Origin: UBA1189 sp045612925 | Lineage (GTDB): Bacteria > Bacteroidota > Bacteroidia > Bacteroidales > Bacteroidaceae | Direction of reading: 5' to 3' | Assembly (NCBI GenBank): GCA_045612925.1 | Contig: JAZKZX010000054.1 | Span: forward strand, 1 to 64,000 | Length of the DNA stretch: 64,000 nt | Shown: piece after piece, positions 42,847 through 49,117 of the stretch | Layout: each line of letters begins with the position of its first letter | Position numbering within the stretch: position 1 is the first letter of the stretch | The notes under the pieces: generated by a model | What the model was told of the DNA's origin: nothing | Databases searched by the model: none | What the model saw: the letters and a program-made list of their open reading frames with translations, nothing else | Translations under genes and position numbers: made by a program

Positions 42847-43053
42847 ATGACAATGCAGACGCTCCGAGATATTCGTTTCTCAAAAGACAAAGTAAACATG
42901 CTCTATGTATATGAAAACAAGAACGAAGACGAAAATGATGACAAAAACTATTCTCTGGTTGTACCAGTTTGGATAGAGCCAAACTCTCGTTTGGACAAAG
43001 AAAAACTAGAGTTTGGATATAGGCAAACTGAAGATTGTAGGCCTCCAAATTAG
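42847..43053 (+). CDS. uncertain 68-residue acidic ORF
   Basis: A short frame, MTMQTLRDIRFSKDKVNMLY continuing with a run of Asn/Glu/Asp and ending TEDCRPPN. It is hydrophilic, with no signal peptide, and no promoter consensus is seen upstream. It might be a small gene divergent from the structured leader or the remains of a longer one. Kept as low confidence. Confidence 0.25.
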   Translation: MTMQTLRDIRFSKDKVNMLYVYENKNEDENDDKNYSLVVPVWIEPNSRLDKEKLEFGYRQTEDCRPPN

Positions 43054-43056
43054 ATT

Positions 43057-43134
43057 ATCACTGTAGTGACAAAATTTTATCAAGCCCTTGATATTTTTTT
43101 ATCGCTATAGTAATAATTTTTTGTCAAGCCTGCG
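43057..43134 (+). repeat. two imperfect 34-base direct repeats
   Basis: 43057-43090 and 43101-43134 agree at 24 of 34 positions by eye, sharing the pattern ATC.CT.TAGT.A.AA then TTTT.TCAAGCC. The spacing is 44 bases. A partly similar CTCACTGTGGTGAAATT sequence occurs upstream of gpmI near 48915. Confidence 0.4.
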
Positions 43135-43163
43135 AAAAAGTTTGACAAACATGAACGAAACAT

Positions 43164-43198
43164 AAAAAAGGTGCCGATTCCTAAGAAACCGGCACCTT
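43164..43198 (-). terminator. intrinsic terminator of metK
   Basis: On the minus strand, AAGGTGCCG pairs with CGGCACCTT around a 13-base loop, followed by TTTT. It lies 31 bases past the metK stop. Confidence 0.85.
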
Positions 43199-43228
43199 GA
43201 GTTGAGTTTATCATTACTCTTGATAATA

Positions 43229-44521
43229 TTATAGTCCGAAGGCTTCGCGCACCTTGTCCACGTAGTCGAGCTTCTCCCAAGTGAAGAGCTGTACGGTAAC
43301 ATCCTTGTCGCCTTCGTAGCGTGAGCGGAAGCTCTTGGTTACGACCTCGGGCTTGCGACCCATGTGACCATAGGCTGCAGTCTCGGTGTAGATGGGATTG
43401 CGTAGCTTGAGGCGCTCCTCGATAGCTTTGGGGCGGAGGTCGAAGAGTTCATCAATCTTCTTGGCGATCTCACCGTCTGTCATGTTCACGCGGCTGCGGC
43501 CATAGGTGTCTACATAGATATTGATGGGGCGAGCCACGCCGATGGCGTAGGACACCTGCACGAGCATCTCGTCGGCTACACCTGCTGCCACGAGATTCTT
43601 GGCAATATGACGGGCGGCATAGGCGGCACTGCGGTCTACCTTCGAGGGGTCCTTACCACTGAAAGCACCACCACCATGAGCGCCTTTACCACCGTAGGTA
43701 TCAACGATAATCTTACGGCCTGTGAGACCAGTATCGCCGTGGGGGCCACCGATAACAAACTTACCTGTGGGGTTCACGTGATAGATGATATTGTCGTTGA
43801 AGAGGGCGAGTACCTCCTCGTTGTGGATATCGGCAATGACGCGAGGCATGAGTACCTCGATGACATCCTTGCGAATCTGTGCCAGCATCTCCTCGTCGGC
43901 CTTGAGTTGTGCTTCCTTGCTATTGTCGGCAGGGGCTACGAACTCATCGTGCTGGGTAGACACTACGATGGTGTCGATGCGCACGGGCTTGCCATTGTCA
44001 TCATATTCGATAGTCACCTGGCTCTTGGCATCGGGGCGGAGATAGGTCATCACCTTGCCTTCGCGACGGATGTCGGCAAGCACTCGGAGGATGTTGTGTG
44101 CGAGGTCGAGCGAGAGGGGCATGTAGTTCTCGGTCTCGTTGGTGGCATAACCGAACATCATACCCTGGTCGCCGGCACCTTGGTTCATGGGGTCTTCGCG
44201 CTCTACACCACGGTTGATGTCGGCACTCTGCTCATGGATGGCCGAGAATACGCCACATGAGTTGCCCTCAAACATATATTCGCTCTTGGTATAACCAATC
44301 TTGTTGATTACCTCGCGTGCAATGAGCTGCAGGTCAACATATGCACTTGTCTTTACTTCACCGGCGATGACTACCTGTCCGGTGGTTACCAATGTTTCGC
44401 AGGCTACCTTCGAGTTGGGGTCATAGGCCAACAACTTGTCCAGTACAGCGTCCGATATTTGATCGGCCACTTTGTCGGGGTGTCCCTCAGACACCGATTC
44501 GGTTGTAAACAGATATCCCAT
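43229..44521 (-). CDS. metK: S-adenosylmethionine synthetase
   Basis: A 430-residue cytoplasmic enzyme making SAM from methionine and ATP. Family hallmarks are intact: SEGHPDK at 11-17, the hexapeptide-like GAGDQGMMFGYATNE, GGPHGDTGLTGRKIIVDTYG and the P-loop-like GGGAFSGKDPSKVDRSAAY. The length is slightly above the bacterial norm because of the extended middle, as usual in Bacteroidetes. It is monocistronic, with its own promoter, a SAM-II-type riboswitch in the leader and a terminator. Confidence 0.98.
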   Translation of the reverse strand: MGYLFTTESVSEGHPDKVADQISDAVLDKLLAYDPNSKVACETLVTTGQVVIAGEVKTSAYVDLQLIAREVINKIGYTKSEYMFEGNSCGVFSAIHEQSADINRGVEREDPMNQGAGDQGMMFGYATNETENYMPLSLDLAHNILRVLADIRREGKVMTYLRPDAKSQVTIEYDDNGKPVRIDTIVVSTQHDEFVAPADNSKEAQLKADEEMLAQIRKDVIEVLMPRVIADIHNEEVLALFNDNIIYHVNPTGKFVIGGPHGDTGLTGRKIIVDTYGGKGAHGGGAFSGKDPSKVDRSAAYAARHIAKNLVAAGVADEMLVQVSYAIGVARPINIYVDTYGRSRVNMTDGEIAKKIDELFDLRPKAIEERLKLRNPIYTETAAYGHMGRKPEVVTKSFRSRYEGDKDVTVQLFTWEKLDYVDKVREAFGL

Positions 44522-44598
44522 TAGTATACGTATTTAATAAGTTAAACATTCAACGCAAATGGGGATAGTCGAGAGAGAATGCATACAGCGAACGCTGT

Positions 44599-44648
44599 CT
44601 ATTTAGCATTTTTTACTGTGGTTGCAAGCTGCTCAAATCTATCCACTT
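44599..44648 (-). promoter_or_regulatory. SAM-II-type riboswitch upstream of metK
   Basis: The minus-strand leader carries the SAM-II pattern: GUGG (44643-44646), then AUAGAUUUGAGCAGCUUGCAA, then CCAC (44618-44621), then an A-rich link and UGCUAAA. Stem P1 is GUGG/CCAC; the pseudoknot is AGCA (44630-44633) with UGCU (44605-44608). GAUUU, UUGCAA and GCUAAA are the conserved core of the class, known to sense SAM upstream of methionine genes. Unusually, the ATG is 77 bases further on, past a small ACAGCG/CGCTGT hairpin (44585-44598), whereas SAM-II motifs normally overlap the translation start. Confidence 0.8.
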
Positions 44649-44660
44649 CATTTTCGGGTG

Positions 44661-44668
44661 CAAAGGTA
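44661..44668 (-). promoter_or_regulatory. -7 element (TACCTTTG) of metK
   Basis: A perfect TAnnTTTG on the minus strand, 12 bases before the riboswitch, so the aptamer lies at the very start of the transcript. A TTCG stands 19 bases upstream at 44688-44691. Confidence 0.65.
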
Positions 44669-44727
44669 CGATTTTTTTTTGATTGGGCGAAGATAATGAG
44701 ATGTTATTTATGTTAAAGCGAAGAAGA

Positions 44728-44759
44728 AAGTGCCGATCCTTCGGGGGGGACCGGCACTT
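44728..44759 (-). terminator. intrinsic terminator of the C1 aminopeptidase gene
   Basis: AAGTGCCGGTCC pairs with GGATCGGCACTT on the minus strand, followed by TCTTCTTCG. It lies 40 bases past the stop. Confidence 0.75.
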
Positions 44760-44799
44760 GTGCTACTTAAATGTGTGGATAGATGATGCTCTCAAGCAT

Positions 44800-46191
44800 T
44801 TACTCCTCACCCATGAACATGGGATCCCAGCAGGGGAGCAGGATAGGCTTTTGCTGTGAGGCTTTCAGCACTTCGGGAGTAGCGTACTTCTTGTTCACCA
44901 CAAGGCGGAACATGTACTCGTCAAACCACTCGTCGGTCATGATGAGGTGTCCGTAGTGACCGCTCGATGCGCCCCAACTGTTTTCAACTTTCCACTTGGT
45001 AGGACGGCCCTCTGCATCCACATCTACAGCCATCATGGTCATGGCGTGTGATGAGCCACTATCGAAGACGCGGATACGCTGTGCCTTATCCATGCCGAAC
45101 TCGATGCCCAAGAGCGACTCGTAGTCGTAGTTGTCCATGTCGAGCAGGCCACGCTTGCTGTCGAGTTCCTTGGCCACATCGCATGAGAAGTACATCATGG
45201 TAGAGTCCTTGATAGAGGCGATGGCCATCTGCTTGATCTCGTCGAGCGGGAGGTTGAGGTAGAGCCAGTTGTGTCCGTCGTAGGTATGGCGGTCGTACTG
45301 TATCTCGTAGGTCTTCCAATATTCGCGAGTGGGGTCGTTCATGAGCATGATATAGTCGTTTTGGTAGTCTTCGCCTACAAACTCTGCATAGAACGACTGC
45401 GGGGTATACTCCTTGGGCTCCCACATGTATTTGCCTTGTGCATCCTTGGGTGCCCATGTGAAGGTGGTGACGGGCTCGCCAAAGCCGAGCACGAGGATGT
45501 GATACACCTCGCTCAGCATATCGTTCTTCAATGCCTCGAGCTCCTTCTTCTTGGCTCCTGCAGCAATCTTGTCGCGCAAGATGAGACCATCCTCGCGCAG
45601 CTTACGGGCGATAAGGGAAGTGAAGCGGCTGGTATTGTTGCTGGCATAGGTCTCGGGCATTACACCGGCAGGTACGATGCCATACTTGGCCACGAGGTCA
45701 GCCACGCCTGTGAAGGTACCGCCATCGCTCAAGGGATGCTTGAAGAGCCACTCTACGGTCTTGTCCTCCATAGGCTTGTCACCTGTGTCAATCACTGCCT
45801 GCAGGAAGAGGTTTGACTTTTCCAATTGATCGAAGAAGAAGTTGTACACATGCGAGAAGGTGAGTCCAGGCAGGTTGTGCTCGTTGATGACCTTGCTGCG
45901 CATCACATTGAGTCCAGTGAAGAGCCAGCAGCGACCCGAAGACTTCTGGTCGGTAACACCCTTTGAGGGTACGCTGTAGGCGAAGTAGGTATCCATCTCC
46001 GTCTGATTGCTCTGGTTGAGAGCCAGGTTGCGTACATCATTGGCTGCCATGGCATTGTGTATGGCACGGTCAGCGGGGGTGAGCGCATTGTCGGTCTTGA
46101 ACTTCTCCAGCATCTGCGGAGTGATACTTTGTGCGGCACTGCCAAGGCTCATGCCTATCAAGGCTGCAACGAATAACATTTTCTTCATCAT
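44800..46191 (-). CDS. exported C1-family aminopeptidase (bleomycin hydrolase/PepC-like)
   Basis: A 463-residue papain-fold peptidase. The N-terminus (MMKKMLFVAALIGMSLGSAA) is a signal peptide, so it acts outside the cytoplasm, unlike classical PepC. The catalytic triad reads C88 in SGRCWLF, H382 in SSHAMTMM and N404 in ENSWGASSGHYGH. The C-terminal extension that gives aminopeptidase specificity in PepC is short (ending DPMFMGEE). It has a promoter at 46234-46241 and a terminator at 44728-44759. Confidence 0.93.
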   Translation of the reverse strand: MMKKMLFVAALIGMSLGSAAQSITPQMLEKFKTDNALTPADRAIHNAMAANDVRNLALNQSNQTEMDTYFAYSVPSKGVTDQKSSGRCWLFTGLNVMRSKVINEHNLPGLTFSHVYNFFFDQLEKSNLFLQAVIDTGDKPMEDKTVEWLFKHPLSDGGTFTGVADLVAKYGIVPAGVMPETYASNNTSRFTSLIARKLREDGLILRDKIAAGAKKKELEALKNDMLSEVYHILVLGFGEPVTTFTWAPKDAQGKYMWEPKEYTPQSFYAEFVGEDYQNDYIMLMNDPTREYWKTYEIQYDRHTYDGHNWLYLNLPLDEIKQMAIASIKDSTMMYFSCDVAKELDSKRGLLDMDNYDYESLLGIEFGMDKAQRIRVFDSGSSHAMTMMAVDVDAEGRPTKWKVENSWGASSGHYGHLIMTDEWFDEYMFRLVVNKKYATPEVLKASQQKPILLPCWDPMFMGEE

Positions 46192-46233
46192 ACTCTATTG
46201 TTGTTTTTGAGGTGAGTTAACGGTTTGCAACTA

Positions 46234-46241
46234 CAAAGGTA
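46234..46241 (-). promoter_or_regulatory. -7 element (TACCTTTG) of the C1 aminopeptidase gene
   Basis: A perfect consensus on the minus strand, 42 bases before the ATG at 46191. Confidence 0.6.
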
Positions 46242-46299
46242 GGTGGCATTTTTAATATTCCCAAATGTTGGGGATATGAATTTGTTGTTTTATAAGGCA

Positions 46300-46435
46300 A
46301 GTGGCAGTGCATCTCGCGATGTACTGCCACTCTTCATTAAGATTTAGGTTTCAAAAACAATAATAATCAACGAGTGATTTTTTCATATATATAAGGTAGG
46401 TCGTCAAAGTAAGAGAGGTTTGACCTTTTCGGATG
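46300..46435 (-). ncRNA. candidate short RNA with 11-codon ORF and strong hairpin
   Basis: Downstream of the -7 element at 46436-46443, the minus strand holds an ATG (46386) opening an 11-residue frame MKKSLVDYYCF (stop TGA 46351-46353). A 14-base-pair hairpin (46300-46331, AGTGGCAGT with ACTGCCACT, 4-base loop) then stands before the separate promoter of the peptidase gene. There is no long U-tract after the hairpin. It could be a leader-peptide attenuator or an independent small RNA. Confidence 0.4.
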
Positions 46436-46443
46436 CAAAGGTA
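46436..46443 (-). promoter_or_regulatory. orphan -7 element (TACCTTTG)
   Basis: A perfect TAnnTTTG on the minus strand, with no long gene directly downstream; the next coding gene has its own element at 46234-46241. Confidence 0.5.
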
Positions 46444-46576
46444 GCGTGTGTGGGCGAGCCCCTCAATTCTTTCGTCCTCAATCTCTGTGCCGTTTGCCAC
46501 AAAATAAGCTATATTCGCCAAGTCGATGATGTGGCGAATGACTCAAATCGATGCAAATGAATAAGTTATAGTAAAC

Positions 46577-46608
46577 AAAAAAGAGTCGTCACATGCGTGA
46601 CGACTCTT
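46577..46608 (-). terminator. intrinsic terminator of the DUF3109 gene
   Basis: AAGAGTCGTCAC pairs perfectly with GTGACGACTCTT (46581-46608) around a 4-base loop, followed by TTTTTT on the minus strand. Confidence 0.9.
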
Positions 46609-46657
46609 GATATTTGTTCCCCTATTTTGAGCGAAAGTTAGAACTTTCGCTGGCTAT

Positions 46658-47239
46658 TTAGATAATCCCTTGGTTGGCGAGTTCCTCTGCTACGAGTTCA
46701 AGCTCGGCATACCAATCCTCTCCAAAGCGGCGGATAAGCGGCTCTTTGAGGAACTTGTAGATGGGAAGGTTTTCCTTCTTCCCTTTGAGTACTGCCATCT
46801 TGCACACATCCCAACGGTCGTAGTTGAGGGCGCGGTAGGGACCATATTCACCCACACGAATAGGGTAGAGGTGACACGATACAGGCTTGTAGAAAGGCAC
46901 ACGGCCTTGGCGGTAGGCACGCTCGATGGCGCAGTAGCAGCATCCACGCTCGTCGTAGCAGGTGAATACGCAGTCTTTGCCATTGACGATGGAGGTGACA
47001 AGCTCGCCGCTGGGGTCGTGATACGAGATGCCCTGACGCTCGATGACTTCGCGTGCTTCAGGTAGCAGTTCGTCCCATATCTCGGGCAGCAATGCTTCCA
47101 CCTCTTTTACCTCATCGGGGGTGATGGGCGCGCCCGCATCGCCTTCGATGCAGCAGGCACCATTGCAACCCTCAAGGTCGCACAAAAACTTTTCTTTGAA
47201 AATGTCGAATGATACGACTACGCCGTTGACTTCTACCAT
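46658..47239 (-). CDS. DUF3109 family cysteine-rich protein
   Basis: A 193-residue cytoplasmic protein with Cys motifs typical of DUF3109: CDLEGCNGACCIEGDAGAP near residue 20, then CVFTCYDERGCCYCAIERAY and PVSCHLYPIRV. The Cys count and spacing suggest an iron-sulfur or zinc site related to the YkgJ/CxxCxxCC group. The enzymatic role is unknown. It follows gpmI by 77 bases that hold a small GGAGTT/AACTCC repeat, and it ends in a strong terminator. Confidence 0.85.
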   Translation of the reverse strand: MVEVNGVVVSFDIFKEKFLCDLEGCNGACCIEGDAGAPITPDEVKEVEALLPEIWDELLPEAREVIERQGISYHDPSGELVTSIVNGKDCVFTCYDERGCCYCAIERAYRQGRVPFYKPVSCHLYPIRVGEYGPYRALNYDRWDVCKMAVLKGKKENLPIYKFLKEPLIRRFGEDWYAELELVAEELANQGII

Positions 47240-47258
47240 GTTCTTTAATTAGCAGTTA

Positions 47259-47308
47259 AAAGAAGTTCAGGAGTTCAAGATCCTGAACTCCTGACTCCTG
47301 AATTCTTA
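47259..47308. repeat. CAGGAGTTC/GAACTCCTG palindromic repeat
   Basis: GTTCAGGAGTTCAAGATCCTGAACTCCTGAC-type sequence forms overlapping hairpins between gpmI and the DUF3109 gene. The AGGAGTT unit recalls the arrays at 1592-1722 and 15067-15153, but the copy is short. Confidence 0.4.
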
Positions 47309-47316
47309 AAAGAGAA

Positions 47317-48816
47317 TTAGATAAGTTGCTTACCTGTCATCTCTGCCGGTACGGGGAGACCCATAATCTTCAATACCGAGGGAGCTACATCAGCGAGGAT
47401 ACCATCTGCAGGCTGTACATCCTTGTTCTCAGTCACGTATACGAAGGGTACGGGGTTGAGTGAGTGAGCGGTGTTGGGCGAGCCATCGGCGTTCACTGCA
47501 TTGTCGGCATTACCATGGTCGGCAATGATGATAGCCTCGTAGCCAGTAGCCTTTGCAGCCTCGATAACATCCTTCACGCACTCGTCAACGGCCTTAACGG
47601 CTGTCTCAATAGCGCTGTATACGCCAGTGTGGCCCACCATATCGCCATTGGCGAAGTTCACCACGATGAGGTCGTACTTGTCTTCGCGGATAGCCTCCAC
47701 GAGCTTGGTGCGCACTTCGTAGGCGCTCATCTCGGGCTGCAGGTCATAGGTAGCCACCTTGGGTGAGGGCACGAGGATACGGTCTTCACCATCGTAGGGA
47801 GTCTCACGACCACCGTTGAGGAAGAAGGTCACATGAGCATACTTCTCTGTCTCAGCGATGTGGAGCTGCTTGAGGCCCTTTGATGCTACATATTCACCGA
47901 GGGTGTTCTCTACATTCTCCTTGTCGAAGAGGATGTGTACGCCCTTGAATGATGCGTCGTACGGAGTCATGCAGTAGTACTGCAAGCCGGGGATGGTCTT
48001 CATGCCAGCTTCGGGCATATCCTGCTGGGTGAGCACTACGGTGAGCTCCTTGGCACGGTCGTTGCGGTAGTTGAAGAAGATTACTACATCGCCCTCCTTG
48101 ATAGTGCCGTCGTAAGCCTCGTTCACGATGGGGAGGATGAACTCGTCAGTCACGCCTTCAGCGTATGACTCCTCTACAGCCTTCACCATGTCGGTAGCCT
48201 TCTTGCCCTCGCCATTAACGAGCAGGTCATAGGCCACCTTCACGCGCTCCCAACGCTTGTCGCGGTCCATAGCATAGTAGCGACCGATGATAGAGGCAAT
48301 CTTGGCATTGTGCTCAACGAGCTGACCGATGAAGCCTGCGCCGCTCTTGGGGTCGGTGTCACGACCGTCCATGAAGCAGTGTACATAGGTGTTCTCGATG
48401 CCATACTCACCAGCGATGTCGATGAGCTTGAAGAGATGGTCGAGTGAACTGTGCACGCCACCATCAGAGGTGAGGCCCATAAGGTGGAGGTTCTTGCCAT
48501 TTTCCTTGGCATAGCTATAGGCAGCTACGATCTCCTTGTTCTGCATGATGCTGTTGTCAGCACAAGCGCGGTTGATCTTCACGAGGTCCTGGTATACTAC
48601 GCGGCCAGCACCGATATTGAGGTGACCTACCTCAGAGTTACCCATCTGTCCGTCGGGGAGACCTACATTCTCACCGCTGGCCTGCAGCTGTGAGTGAGGA
48701 TAAGTACTCATCAGATAGTCCCAGTAGGGAGTGGGAGTGTTGAAGATAACATCGCCCTTACCTTGGTTGCCGAAACCCCAACCGTCCAAAATCATCAATA
48801 AAGCTTTCTTTGACAT
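47317..48816 (-). CDS. gpmI: 2,3-bisphosphoglycerate-independent phosphoglycerate mutase
   Basis: A 499-residue glycolytic enzyme converting 3-phosphoglycerate to 2-phosphoglycerate using two Mn ions. It has the alkaline-phosphatase-type core with D11 in LMILDGWG, nucleophile S61 in GQMGNSEVGHLNIG, and VVNFANGDMVGHTG and IIADHGNAD as metal ligands. The inserted phosphotransferase domain (about 80-300) is complete (HCFMDGRDTDPKSG). A -7 element lies 166 bases upstream. Confidence 0.97.
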   Translation of the reverse strand: MSKKALLMILDGWGFGNQGKGDVIFNTPTPYWDYLMSTYPHSQLQASGENVGLPDGQMGNSEVGHLNIGAGRVVYQDLVKINRACADNSIMQNKEIVAAYSYAKENGKNLHLMGLTSDGGVHSSLDHLFKLIDIAGEYGIENTYVHCFMDGRDTDPKSGAGFIGQLVEHNAKIASIIGRYYAMDRDKRWERVKVAYDLLVNGEGKKATDMVKAVEESYAEGVTDEFILPIVNEAYDGTIKEGDVVIFFNYRNDRAKELTVVLTQQDMPEAGMKTIPGLQYYCMTPYDASFKGVHILFDKENVENTLGEYVASKGLKQLHIAETEKYAHVTFFLNGGRETPYDGEDRILVPSPKVATYDLQPEMSAYEVRTKLVEAIREDKYDLIVVNFANGDMVGHTGVYSAIETAVKAVDECVKDVIEAAKATGYEAIIIADHGNADNAVNADGSPNTAHSLNPVPFVYVTENKDVQPADGILADVAPSVLKIMGLPVPAEMTGKQLI

Positions 48817-48981
48817 ACGAATAGTGTATTAAATGGTTTATATTGTTTTCAGTTTCACTCAATTTCTTTGCACTGATACTCGAGTCTCACAATAGAGAAA
48901 CTGTAGTCTCACTGTGGTGAAATTGTAGTATCAACACACTGATATTCGGCTCTGTAAGGAGCCTGTCTATCAATTGTTCTG

Positions 48982-48989
48982 CAAAAATA
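48982..48989 (-). promoter_or_regulatory. -7 element (TATTTTTG) of gpmI
   Basis: A perfect TAnnTTTG on the minus strand; the predicted leader is about 160 bases long. Confidence 0.45.
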
Positions 48990-49032
48990 CAAAAAAAAAT
49001 AGCAAACACTATGTTTTTTTAATTTTATTAAC

Positions 49033-49040
49033 TACTTTTG
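49033..49040 (+). promoter_or_regulatory. -7 element (TACTTTTG) of the 906-residue secreted protein
   Basis: A perfect TAnnTTTG, 77 bases before the ATG at 49118. Confidence 0.5.
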
Positions 49041-49117
49041 CCACCCCGATGTTGCAATCGGGCATAAAAAGGTATTAGTTTTTAACATTTAATATTCATT
49101 AATTAATTTACAACACA

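Larger units (their letters stand above)
48817..49117. other. divergent intergenic region between gpmI and the 906-residue secreted protein
   Basis: No gene is seen. It contains the minus-strand -7 element for gpmI (TATTTTTG, 48982-48989) and the plus-strand -7 element for the next gene (TACTTTTG, 49033-49040). The gpmI leader holds loosely repeated CACTGATA and TGTAGT motifs (about 48875-48955). Confidence 0.5.
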
